A DNA stretch of 15,051 nucleotides from Gamarada debralockiae (Eukaryota; Ascomycota; Leotiomycetes; Helotiales; Hyphodiscaceae), in NCBI GenBank assembly GCA_002803225.1, contig NXFV01000800.1, positions 1-15,051 on the forward strand, in the 5' to 3' direction. Shown here piece by piece: positions 1-9,483 of the stretch (positions are counted from its first letter, which is position 1; every line of letters begins with the position of its first letter). A model generated the notes under the pieces. That model searched no databases. It was not told the origin of the DNA and was given only the letters and a program-made list of their open reading frames with translations. A program made the translations under genes and the position numbers.

Positions 1-170
1 GGTATGCTGAGCATATGCTCGATATATGCTTAAGTCTGCAGCATATGCTCAGTATATGCTTCAGCTTAAGCATATGCTCGGTATATACTGCGGACTTAAG
101 CATATACTGAGCATATGCTGTAGACTTAAGGATATATCGAGCATATGCTCAACCCATGCTTAATATATGC
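1..170. repeat. Degenerate ~30-bp minisatellite with GCATATGC core
   Basis: The self-complementary core GCATATGC occurs at 11-18, 41-48, 70-77, 111-118 and 141-148, and a variant GCATATAC starts at 100. Spacing is about 29-31 bp except for one roughly 10-bp extra piece before the last unit. Each unit carries a second TATATGCT-like half and usually a CTTAAG palindrome. The cores at 9-20 and 139-150 extend to the perfect 12-bp palindrome GAGCATATGCTC. The array runs off the left edge, so its full length is unknown. A further isolated core lies at 313-320. No coding role is visible. Confidence 0.85.
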
Positions 171-187
171 TTACAATAAACTGTCGT

Positions 188-270
188 GCCCGACGCCTAT
201 CTCCTCAAGAGGGAGGATCCCCTCGAGCCCCTTCGGGTCGGGGGAGCCCCTACCACCCCTTTCGTCGGGC
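188..270. repeat. GC-rich foldback between GCATATGC repeats
   Basis: Perfect 8-bp arms GCCCGACG (188-195) and CGTCGGGC (263-270) enclose a GC-rich core. The core contains further partial stems: CTCC with GGAG around 201-214, and a C-rich run facing GGGTCGGGG around 214-245. The block is sharply richer in GC than the AT-rich sequence on either side, and a GCATATGC core returns at 313-320. It could be a foldback insertion into the minisatellite or part of a larger repeat unit. No tRNA or 5S promoter box was recognised. Confidence 0.6.
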
Positions 271-349
271 TTAAGGGCGGTCTTTTCATAATCTAAGTAA
301 TATTTATATAGGGCATATGCTCAGAATATACGCGTAGTCAAAAGCTCTG

Positions 350-396
350 TCAGCGTAGAGAACGCGCTAAAAAATGGTGGCGTCATTCTACGCTGA
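350..396. repeat. Inverted repeat (10-bp arms)
   Basis: TCAGCGTAGA at 350-359 is perfectly complementary to TCTACGCTGA at 387-396, with a 27-base loop. The sequence just after it (TGATGGCGCTTTTTT) resembles the sequence after the second inverted repeat at 507-551 (TATGGTGGCGCTTTT), so the two look like diverged copies of one foldback or MITE-like unit. Confidence 0.6.
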
Positions 397-506
397 TGGC
401 GCTTTTTTCTACCCTGAGCGCGCTGGGACCTGGGGAAATTAACTCTACTTTAAGAATAGTCAAATCACTCAACTATAGTACAGAATTACGCCACAAGAGC
501 TCATCT

Positions 507-551
507 ATAGTAGAGAAAAATGAGAGAATCCCTAGCGTGATTCTCTACTAT
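507..551. repeat. Inverted repeat (11-bp arms) with competing inner stem
   Basis: ATAGTAGAGAA (507-517) pairs perfectly with TTCTCTACTAT (541-551). A second perfect 8-bp stem, AGAGAATC (523-530) with GATTCTCT (539-546), shares bases 541-546 with the first, so the two hairpins exclude each other. The neighbourhood also carries several variants of CTACTATGG and ACTATAGTA (around 470-580). It most resembles a small decayed foldback element. Confidence 0.6.
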
Positions 552-636
552 GGTGGCGCTTTTAGCTACTATGGTTCAACTGGAACCCGTTATCGTCTGA
601 CTCAAGCTCAAGTGAAGTATCCTCTACTAGGTCCGC

Positions 637-945
637 CTATAGCTCCGCCGTAATCGTAGGAATACGTACTCGTAAGGTTCGTAGGTTCGTAGAAAGCTTC
701 GCGCTGTCCTCGATACGTACTCGAAGTGTGTGGTCGTAAATATAAGGCTCTGGGCTCGTCGAATCCTTTTGCCCCCTAAGGTCCTCCTCTGAGTTCCCCC
801 AGTATCTGCGAAACCCACCAGGATATGGAATCAAGTAGTACTCTGTCTGCCTTTCTTCTACTCTCCGAATTGACCGCTTCTCGTATCCTACCGGTGGGTA
901 GTTGTATTCGTAGTTATCGCGGTCGTAAAATCTCTGCTTTCCGGG
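637..945 (-). other. Open frame without a clear start, possible gene relic
   Basis: Reading the minus strand from just after a TAG at 948-946 gives about 102 sense codons to a stop at 639-637. There is no ATG near the beginning. The product is rich in Tyr, Arg and Glu, with tyrosine-spaced patches such as RDNYEYNYPP. A second minus-strand frame over 627-818 is also open, which weakens the coding case. No family was recognised. It may be a fragment of a transposon protein or simply chance. Confidence 0.15.
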
Positions 946-960
946 CTATCTGAAACATCG

Positions 961-1654
961 ATCAGACAGCAATCCTTCACGACTCCTTCGCGACTCCTTC
1001 GCGACCGTAACAGTCCATCAAAACACCTCTACCGACTCAATCTTAGCTCTGCAGATACTCTGGAGTACTGCAGGTTCGTAGGGGATACCGCGTACAGGTG
1101 TTGAGTCTCGTCCCCCTCCACTTTGCGGTATGCTTGGACGAAATTGATATACGTAGAGAATTGTCTCCTAATCTTATGTGGATCTTCCATAGTAATTCAA
1201 CGTCTAATTTTTCCAACGCAGTGTTCTACTCGGTTGTAAAAATGTTCACGACTGAGTTAGGCCAAAGCAAGACTGCTGAGCTGAAGATCTTGTATGGATT
1301 ATTTGATTAAGTATGAATGGGAATACGTATAAATTCCTGGCGATTCTCGTTAAAGGCATCAATAGAAGAGAAACACTTTTGGCGAACGGTTCCATTCCTT
1401 GAGTAAGCTCACTCCCTATGACACTTTTCGTATTGCGTTCCATGCTTCAAGTGATCCAGCATCAAGAGAGAATGAGAAGGCCCAAAGTGTCTGTGGTGGT
1501 AAATTCAGAGTGCAATTAATCATAGATTCTTGATACTTTAGACAATAAGGAGAGAATGAAGGAAATGGGCAATCAAGACCCCACCAAATGCAGTCCCAGA
1601 ACTAAGCTAGATCGGGATAGCCCATCGCCATTTGAACTGACACGAAGTCACGTT
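961..1654. other. Intergenic stretch, nothing recognised
   Basis: This is the 3' side of the DUF5695 gene. It contains short overlapping open frames of about 65-70 codons on both strands (for example 1098-1310 plus) with no recognisable motif. The near-tandem CACGACTCCTTCGCGACTCCTTCGC around 977-1001 is a small direct repeat. No gene is supported. Confidence 0.5.
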
Positions 1655-4575
1655 TCACACTTTCGACACCGTAACTTCTGTCGGCGACGATGATAACTCC
1701 ACTTCCCACCCCAGACGCACCTCCTGCAGACCCTTGTTTGTGACTTGGTAGTGATTTGTTGTGCCAGGGGTCTCTACCCATACAATAGTTGTGTTTGCTG
1801 ATGGGGGAGAACCCTGAACCAGCTTCAACACTACTTCTGCCGTGGTAGGTGAATAATCGAACTCCTGAATCTGACCTGCACTCATAGTAATGTAGAGGCC
1901 TAATGGAGCAATGTAGACCCGCTGGCGCACAGGGTCACGAGGCTGCACCGTAACCGTGCTATTGCTGTTCACGGCCAGATTCCCACCGTAAGCCACCAAG
2001 CCTCCAAGTTCTGGATCGTCAACGACATAGGTCGCAGATCCTAGCATGAGGGCTAGAAAATTTGGGCCGTAATCTCCAGAGTAAGCATCTCCTTCAAGCG
2101 TGCCAGGCCAGGAGTGGAAGGCATTGTACACAGATCCGTCTTGACGAATGTTCGACATGGGGCCTGTGATACCACCATAACCCACTCGCAGGAGATAGAT
2201 ATCAGCGGGTGTTTGTCTGAATTGCTGCAAGAGAGGAAGTGCATTGAGACCAGATCCGTAGTGATGGATCATACGCTCAATGCGTTGAAGTTTTCCTGCG
2301 TAACTTTTTGTTGAGAATCTTATCAGCTGGTGATTTTTGGTGAAGAAAGTGTTAAAAGGAGAGAGTGGAAAAACTTACATGAAATCCCAGTACCGACGAG
2401 CGCAGCCATTCCATCCCCAGTGAGATACCGTTGGCATGTATCCTAAGATGCTATTGATCGACTTGGTGGCGGTGGGCGTCAGATTGAAGTAACTGCGAAG
2501 AAATATCAGTCAGGCATGAAGAGAAAGGACAAAAACTTAAGAGAAGAATGATAATGGCAGAAAAAAGCGCAATCAATAACCAAAGGTCCCTTCACTTACT
2601 TGCTCCAGTAGTAAACGCCTTCCTGTCCAGTCGAATCCCATGCCATCTCACTTCCAAATGGAACTGCTTCCTGGTTCCACGTACTTGCCCGGCCTTTCAT
2701 TAACGTCTCCACGATTTCCGCCTCTGTCGACCATCCTTCACGTTGCAAGTCAAGAAGGAGCTCTCCAATGACAGTCTCACCCATTAGACCGTCACTTGAA
2801 TATCCCACGAGCCCATTTCCGAATGAGTCAGTAGCGAAGCATGCGATGGTGGTGTTATAAGCATGGCCCAGATACCAGTCCCAAGTATGTTCAGTCAAAG
2901 AGCTGGGGTCGGCCCGCCCAGCCCGATACAACGCCCAATATGCGCCAGTGACATGGACATAGTCATAAGCACGTTGTGTATTGTACGCTTCTGATTGATC
3001 CCATGACCACCAATTGCCCCAATCAATAGCGTTGTCATAAGCATACCCCGGTAGCAACGAAGGCTCGTAGTAGAAAATACTTTTCCGTACAGAATAGTCG
3101 GGGTGTCCTTGAAGCGTTGTTGAAAGAACTTGTGAAGCGAACTGTTCTAGTTTTGCGATCTCACTTGGATTGGGCTGGGCTAATTGTTTCATTGCCGTCG
3201 CGAGATAAATCACCCCACCTTCATCGCTGAGACCAGAAATCCACACGCGCTGCTCCTGTAAGACCTGTGCACCGATGGAGTAATCCCAGGTAATGATGGA
3301 AGGGCTGCGTCCAAAGGGATCACTTGAATCATCAAACCACATTGATGTCGTGGCAAACTGGCTCATGTGAGATATTGTTTTTGTCGCTGAATTGGTGATA
3401 AAGTAGTGAACCGTTTGAGTATTGCCGTCAGCGTAGTGAATTGTGACTTTCGTTCGGCCCCAGACAGAGCCTGTTGGTGTCAGAGTGTATACATCAGTCT
3501 GATCGGAAGCAATGTTGAAGGAATTCGCATCAGCAGTAATGTTGGAAACGGCGGCTGTTGGATAGAAGATGTACAAATGTGCCAACAGATCTTGAGGGAT
3601 CACATATCCGGGAACGCCGATTGCGAGTGGAGTATTGGTCTGCTTCTGTACGGCATTCTGAATCCCTCTCACACCAGCTTTGACAAGAGAGAAACGCAGG
3701 CCAACGGTGATCGAATTGCCCGCTTCCAAGGTCTGAGATGTCGGCGTATTCCAGGACTCAACGCCAGACCATTCGTTTTCGGCGTATGCCTTGCTATGCA
3801 TCTGCCACTCATAAAATCCCTCAAAGACCTGGCTACCGTATTGTGTTGCTGCATAGCTGATTTCATCCAGGTTACGCCAAGCCTCAAATGGCGTACTGCT
3901 GTAGCCTTGTAGAGGAGTGACGATGAGAGCGGCTCCTGTGCCAGATGTTGGTGTGACTTGAAGATATCCAGCATCTAGACCGATGTACGGGTCAGTCAAA
4001 GAGCATTTGGCCTCTATGTCTTCCGCTGTCCGGTTTGTGAAGATGCTGTTGAATTCCGTTGGAAATCCGAGACTTCCGATCTCTAGCGTCTGCTTGCCGA
4101 TGTTGGTCAGGGTGAATGCCAAACCCAGATCGCCATCCACATCCAGCCATTGACGAGTCACTTGAAGCGAAGAATCATTGCTGGGAAGCGTGGGTGTCAT
4201 GCTGGCCGCCGCCAGAACATTTTTTTGGTTCAAGGCGGTCACTGGATTTCGTGCAGCCGATGAGTCGCCATCCGTCCAACTTGTTTCACCTACAGGACGG
4301 ACCCGATATGTGATATCTCCGTTATGATACTGGCCATTGGCAGCACGAAACGGGAGATAATCGAAAGGTAAGAAGTCAAAGGCAGTATTAGTACTGGGTC
4401 GGAGTGATGCCAGTACCTGCGCATCTTTGACTAGTTTGATGTTGAAGTTGGCTGTTTCTACAGTGACGTAGCCATTTTCCAGGCCAAGGTTATCCTCTTG
4501 TGTGCTGACATTGGTGATGAGTAAAAGTGAGGAGAGAATGAGTCTCATGTGAGTCTTAGCAGTGAGAGAGAGCAT
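1655..4575 (-). CDS. Secreted DUF5695-type protein, three exons, 912 aa
   Basis: Join exons 4575-2600, 2492-2379 and 2303-1655. The introns are 107 nt (donor GTAAGT, acceptor CGCAG) and 75 nt (donor GTAAGT, acceptor AAAAAG, with CTGAT and CTCAAC branch-like motifs upstream). Exon lengths give one frame of 912 codons ending in TGA at 1657-1655. The N-terminus MRLILSSLLLITNVSTQ, from Met10, is a typical signal peptide; the first ATG adds nine residues, so translation may begin at 4548 instead. The mature protein has an N-terminal beta-rich region (about 30-300). A second region (about 320-760) is rich in aromatic and glycine motifs: DWGNWWSWDQ near 518, HWGWNGCARRYWDF at the exon 2 end, and IHHYGSGLN in exon 3. 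Several N-glycosylation sequons (NDS, NRT, NIT, NTT, NST) suit secretion. I recognise it as a DUF5695 protein, a family usually suspected to be glycoside-active. No substrate or catalytic residue can be claimed. No breaks were seen. Confidence 0.85.
2304..2378 (-). other. Intron 2 of the DUF5695 gene (75 nt)
   Basis: The donor GTAAGT leaves two bases (AT) of a codon. The acceptor AAAAAG (ending at 2304) supplies T and gives the reading DFIYAGKLQRIERMIHHYG. The more pyrimidine-rich CGCAG ten bases further on would put a TGA in frame shortly after, and ACCAG upstream is out of phase. An AAG site at ATAAG would also keep frame but sits only a few bases after the CTGAT branch-like motif. The chosen acceptor is therefore the best reading, not a certain one. 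Confidence 0.7.
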
Positions 4576-5443
4576 GACTGCCGGGGTGATGGTGATTGAA
4601 ATTTGTGAGAAGAATTTGGCACGAAAATAACTGTGGTCAATACCCAGTTTATGAACATTTTTGAGGCTCTGATGCTCCTTCCTCTTTGGTCCAAAGCGGA
4701 TTGTTCAAGTGACATTGAATCAAAAGACGTATTTAAAGTATGTAATATACTTCGTGACTTTCGGGGCCATTTTAAGTTCCAGCCGAGTACTTAGCCGAGG
4801 ATTTTATGTGGGTAAACATGCGCTCCAATCAGAGTATGATAATCACATTCATGCAAATCACCACCTGGTGGATTCATCGCACGAATTGGATGCATTTATG
4901 CCTTAGGGAACGAACTCTAATCTTAGCTCCCTACAAGTTTGCTTACCTTAACTTTAACCTAAGCAAATAAATAATATGTTGGAAAATGGTACAGGACGAG
5001 ACTGAAGCACGTGATGCGGTGATGGGTTATGAGATTAGTCAGCGGAATAATGGGCTCTGATTGGCTTACAGTACTGAGAACAATTTCAATGAGGTTCAGA
5101 CTGCTTGATTGATTTCTAGAAGAGCTATAGTCTTCTCCTTATATCTTCGACTTGATTGCAGTCCTTCGGTGTGACCGACAGCTACTCCGACGCTCTTGGT
5201 CTTGCCATAATTCTAGATTATCGTCGTCTCCGAATCCCATTTCTTAATATAATACTGATTTTATCTTAAAACAGTAGCTCCTAACATACAGTAGTTAGCT
5301 GTATATCAATCGCTATAGCAACAAGCAGTCACGTAGGGAAGTGAGATAAGTAAGAGTATAGATAATTAGACATCCAGATTGACCCGGGGGAAAATTATAA
5401 TCCTGTTCACTTCTATCTCGCTCATCCTGCCCTGCCCACCATA
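4576..5443. promoter_or_regulatory. Upstream region of the DUF5695 gene and spacer
   Basis: The first roughly 160 bases on the minus strand hold a C/T- and CAAT-rich leader before the start codon and a TTTAAATA element about 155 bases upstream of it (4730-4737), a possible TATA-like box. A CCGGGG hexamer in the leader fits the loose CreA consensus SYGGRG, but such matches occur by chance. A 65-codon plus-strand frame at 4709-4906 has no recognisable features and lies in this promoter. The rest, to the end of the P450 relic, shows nothing definable. Confidence 0.3.
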
Positions 5444-6683
5444 TCAAGCTACGGGGCTAGCCAAGAGCTTCTTCTTCACTCCGTCACTAACTTGGAAAAA
5501 CATAGCCGTGAGCGAATGGCAGGAGGAGAAATAGTCCTCATAGTGAGATCGTCGGCTGTTAGATAGTTACCCTTCAGCTAATCAAATAATCGGAAGAGCG
5601 TCCCGAGCATGACGTAGAGTTCACAGCAAGCCAGTCTACATGTAGAGTAGTATTAGTTGAGAAGAAGAGAGGACAGAAGGTGGGAATAGGCCATGAGAAG
5701 AGACGCAAGAGAAAGGAAAGGAGACATACGGCATTCCTACAAAGTCTCTAGTGTCTTTACCGAATGGGACAAAGGCTTTTTTCCATGCGCTTGGCTTGGT
5801 CACTTCCAGTGCTAGACAATTGCTCGGGATCGAATTTGGTCGGATTCGGGAAGCAGTCTTCGTTTTGGTGGAGGACCCATGAAGACATGATACGATTTAC
5901 TAATGGCTGTTAGCGTAAGAGGAAAATTGGAGTGCTGGCTATAGTACTCCAGCTGACATCTTGTAGCCGAAGGACAGCTTTTCTAGTCTTAGTGAATGGT
6001 AATTTGAAAGTGGAAAGTCAAAAACTACCTAAGGTCTTCTTTAATTACTATGGACTATTGAAGTTAGCAGTATGTTCTATATAGCGCAAAATTAAATACA
6101 CTTTTAAGATAATGAAGTTTTTTCTAGTTCGACAAAACTCAATCTGGCTTAAGGTCTGGAAATACTGCCTTCAGCTCCGCTTTGAGTCTCTTGTATATTA
6201 GTTGATTTGGAACAACAGGATAGGTTGCTATTGTCATAGCATTCCCTGTCGTATCAGTTGCAGCACTAAGAGTAGAATATATTTTATCCTTAATTTGATT
6301 AACTGTTAGCACAATATATCCTTGGCTAAAGTCAGGGGTAAAAAGCACTTGAAAGATAGTTAGTCTCGATTCTAACTTTCTCCTAGCCTCCATATCTGTC
6401 TTTACAGCCAGTATCTGCTTGCGGCAATGCTAGTAGAGATAAGTAGATTATTTTCCAAACGGAATAAGGGCTGGTTTACTGCTTGTAGGTTGAGAACCTG
6501 CTTCAGCGGCGGACTCGTTCGTATAGCTATAGGTGGGGGAATTAAAAGTAGTATCTTCTGAAGACAAGGCTATTAGAAGAAGACCTACATCATAGGCCTA
6601 ATCCCTTGTACTATAGCGAAGAAATCTAGGCCAAGATCTAGCTGATCCAATAGATTGTAATAGTTGCCAAATACATAAGCAAT
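5444..6683 (-). pseudogene. Cytochrome P450 relic (C-terminal two thirds)
   Basis: Blocks in normal P450 order read along the minus strand. They are an AYVFGNYYNLLD segment (about 6680-6645), the I-helix STLSAATDTTGNAMT within an open piece (6393-6139), LHYLKS then KAVLRL (K-helix region, about 5981-5964), WVLHQNEDCFPNPTKFDPE (about 5880-5820), AFVPFGKDTRDFVGM (heme loop, 5776-5732), and LACCELYVMLGTLFR to DGVKKKLLASP ending at TGA 5446-5444. An active enzyme would bind heme and oxidise a small substrate, probably in secondary metabolism. Here the heme-ligand Cys is Phe, the loop glycine is Asp, and the ExxR Glu is Ala. A one-base shift lies in an A6 run just before the heme loop, a second shift lies after ADDL, and several stops interrupt the frame. 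Introns remain visible at 5729-5636 (GTATGT..CTAAT..TAG) and probably 6099-5983, so this is a decayed gene, not a processed copy. The N-terminal third was not found. Confidence 0.85.
5636..5729 (-). other. Retained intron in the P450 relic (94 nt)
   Basis: The donor GTATGT directly follows the heme-loop codons GGA ATG CC. A branch-like CAACTAATAC lies upstream of the acceptor TGTAG, and the next exon opens CTGGCTTGCTGTGAACTC in the matching frame (LACCEL), the usual P450 continuation. Preserved splice borders in an otherwise broken gene suggest decay in place. Confidence 0.75.
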
Positions 6684-7835
6684 CAAGTGATTCTCGTATT
6701 AAGGATTTTATGGCATAAGTACCAATTTTCGAAATACTTCCTCCTTCTTCCTTCATTTTTCACACACCTAATAGTCTCCATAAACCACAGTACTCCCAAA
6801 GAATAAGAAATCAAAGAAGGGAAGGTATCATCCAAGACAAACTCACCGCTCCTCTTAACCAAACCCAAAAACCAATCTCTCAGTCTCTGTTTGTCAGGCC
6901 GCTTCTGAATCCTCTCCTACACCTTAGCCTATCTTAAACCCCACTAACGCAAACTAATCCCCAAAAGAACCGACAATGGCAGTTGGAGTGGATTGACTTT
7001 TGTTACGACGTAAGATACCATCCTTCACCACCCACCTAGCCATTCTTTAAAAGTAGTAGGGCGGTTACTGACAGCTTCGAACGACGGCAGTGTGATACAA
7101 CCAACGACGTCAGACTTGACAGAGCTTGCATATACTGTAGCTTTTTAAGTGTTTAGCCTCGTGCCGTAGTAGTACTGAGAGGCGTTTGAGTCGGAGTAAA
7201 CGGAGTTGGTGGGGCAAGGAATAACGGGTTTGATGGGTTCATAGGGAGTGATAGATGCGTGGTTTAATGGAGGTGCTGGAATGGTGAGGATGAGGGAAAC
7301 CGTGGGCTGCTGCCTGATGTTATACAGCTTCGTCGTTGGCGTTGGACCAAAGGCCAACAGTATGATTGTCGAATCGGGCTTAGTGTCGGTTGCTGTAGTA
7401 ATGATTTGTCGCTTGGCTTAGCTTTGTTTATACTTATCTAGGGTTCTGGCAACCCTACAAGTCTTCTCTCCTTAGTCGAAATATATCTGATTCAACAATG
7501 ATAAAGTCAGTCATTATTTTAAAAATTTCTGTCTTGGTGAGACTCAATTCCCATCGGAAGCAGCTTCTTTCCAGTGATATTTCTGCAATCGTAGGACAAT
7601 GAAATCGGCATTATCTCCCAGCGTTCTTTCTAAACTGGATATAATGGAGGATCGGAGATGGTCAATGAAGACCCACTACGGGATTTAAAGGATCTGGGAA
7701 TCAATATCCCTTGAAATTTCCTTGATGATTACACACGCCCTATATTATTTCTCGCTACCTCGGGTTATTCCTTGGCATAACGCTGCTCCTACTCAATTTT
7801 GCAGGCCAACTTATTCGCAAATTAGAAAATTAGCA
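6684..7835. other. Spacer with no supportable gene
   Basis: The missing N-terminal part of the P450 would be expected here on the minus strand, but no P450 motif was recognised. Short frames (6868-6683 minus, 7357-7145 minus) carry no known motif. Around 7520-7800 the plus strand alternates between short open stretches in different frames, for example GGSEMVNEDPLRDLKDLGIN near 7640-7700. That could be a decayed gene, but I cannot name it. Confidence 0.3.
6987..7018. repeat. Diverged duplicate segment, copy A
   Basis: This 32-base stretch matches 8108-8138 with five substitutions and one gap, and weaker similarity extends upstream (GACAATGG against GACGGCAAATGG). Four of the five differences are A here against G in the other copy, which would fit G-to-A decay of this copy. 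Confidence 0.4.
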
Positions 7836-8107
7836 CGTGATTCAGGGGTTTCAGAGGCACGTAAGTGATTTCAGAGCAAGACGATCAATTATAATAAACA
7901 GCGTATTTATTTCTCACTTCCCCTTTTCTTCGTCATGCATTAAAACATATACTAATCTTCCAAGCCAAAAAAAAAAAGGCAACCAAGAAAAGCTAACCTC
8001 CAAAATACACTTACCATCTTCATAACCTCACAGCTTTCATAGCACATCTAAAGTACTTTTCCCGACTACCCCAAAAACTCGCCAAATCAAACGACGGCAA
8101 ATGGAAC

Positions 8108-8138
8108 AGTGGATTGGCTTTGTTGCGAAGTGAGGTAC
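8108..8138. repeat. Diverged duplicate segment, copy B
   Basis: This is the partner of 6987-7018. In one plus-strand frame it reads VDWLCCEVRYNN, and the frame stays open for about 20 more codons before a TGA near 8180. The other plus frame open across 8114-8470 (118 codons) has no recognisable motif. Which frame, if any, was coding is unclear. Confidence 0.4.
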
Positions 8139-8593
8139 AACAACTTTGCATGCCTCTCCTTCTACTATCATGCCAGGCTGAAATATTACCTGTGATGGAC
8201 CCAATGGGATCTCTAAGAATGAGATCGGTGTTAAAACGAGTCGATAATCTCGAAGGCCCGTTACAATGCCAAGCTTTTTGCTTTGAGGACTTACAGGATA
8301 TGGGTTTCACAGGTCGACATCATGAGGATTACAAGAGCGGGAATATTCTTGTATCGCCTACCTTTCTCCTTTTCTCTGGTATGGACCGTATGGATAAGGT
8401 CGGTTGGGGCGTGTTTGGTGAATATGAGAGACCACCCGGGTATATATTCTGCTTACCTCTTTGGAAGTAGCGAGTATGGGAGGGTTTTGCGCAATCAAAA
8501 GAACAGTTTTTCTTGTGGATACTGCTTGTTTGGGCTGCGGCGGATGTGGACAAGTTCGAGCGAGTCGGGTGGGGTCAACTTTTAGTTCTATCA

Positions 8594-8730
8594 TGGCTAG
8601 ATAGAGTCGCTGAGAGAGATGTTTATCTCTTATAAATAGTACTTCCCTTTATAAAAATTGGGCTCAATTACTAGTTATTAATTTATGTTTATTTCTTTTC
8701 CTTATTTAACTAATCATCACTGTCTAGCCA
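8594..8730. repeat. MITE-like 137-bp unit with 8-bp inverted ends
   Basis: TGGCTAGA (8594-8601) and TCTAGCCA (8723-8730) are perfect inverted copies flanking an AT-rich interior. The interior contains its own hairpin, AGAGAT-GTTT-ATCTCT, near 8613-8628. No clear target-site duplication was seen at the borders, so the call as a miniature transposon is tentative. Confidence 0.35.
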
Positions 8731-8999
8731 GCGGTTATATTATGTCACTTTCGTTAGGTCTTGACAACAATGTTCAACGATCCCGAACTGAACACTAATC
8801 AAAATACGCCACCTTCCCGTCTAGTGTTTGTCCATGGAGTTAGCAAGTTGCACAGGAATGCTCTTGAGTAGAGTGTCTCTATAATTCCTCCAGCTCGGAA
8901 CTTCTGGAACCTTCGGCTAGCGAAGCGATCACATGCCTCAATTCCACGATGAGTGTAGAGTTGTTTCGCTAAAAAATCATCTCCACGTTCATACCCCCA

Positions 9000-9422
9000 A
9001 TGAATCTCGGCACCCGGACTTATATTGAGCGCCCTACTCGAGGAAAGAGTGGATGTGCTGCGCAATGCGTCAGTCACTACCAGGGGGGGGGGGGGGGAGA
9101 CAAATCGCTCTTAGTTCTTAAAAGTCCAAAGTTACAATCCCTAGTAGCCTCACTCCACGGGTTTGTACATTCCCTCTCTCCGTCTCCCACTGGACAAGAA
9201 CTAACCAGAAGGAATTTGCAGGCTCGACTAGAAACGATCTCTTTCGACGCCAGCTCATTCTACCAAGCCTATCGTAAGAGCATCAAGAATACTACGGAGG
9301 AATACTGTTATTCTGCTTTGAGCATTGCCAGACTGGGGATCGGCTGCGGTGCTGAAGTCCTCGCCTGCGGCAGCAGCCAATTGAATATCCAAGTTCAACA
9401 GGGTCCTTACAATCTTCCTTAA
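9000..9422 (+). other. Unassigned 140-codon open frame containing a poly-G run
   Basis: The frame is open through a run of 15 G at 9083-9097 (read as glycines) and ends in TAA after NLP. The second half, from about residue 65, has ordinary codon use and a soluble-looking sequence (ARLETISFDASSFYQAYRKS). The first part overlaps an opposite-strand frame at 9077-8799. No family was recognised. Because a homopolymer of this length is unstable and prone to sequencing error, the two halves may not belong to one frame. Confidence 0.2.
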
Positions 9423-9483
9423 TCCTCCAAATCCTTTCTATTCACAATGCCACGGCGCCACTAGCAAAACACGCTACTCGGGG

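Noticed and set aside
1..170. CRISPR-like array
   Set aside because: Units are contiguous, degenerate and palindromic, with no unique spacers, and the window is eukaryotic.
396..653. 85-codon plus-strand frame
   Set aside because: Runs through the inverted repeats and has no protein-like motif.
3406..3912. 168-codon plus-strand frame
   Set aside because: Lies antisense within exon 1 of the DUF5695 gene; a shadow frame.
6683..6868. N-terminal part of the P450 relic
   Set aside because: The frame shows no proline-rich or substrate-recognition motif expected there.
8114..8470. 118-codon plus-strand frame
   Set aside because: No recognisable motif and several overlapping frames on both strands; not supported as a gene.
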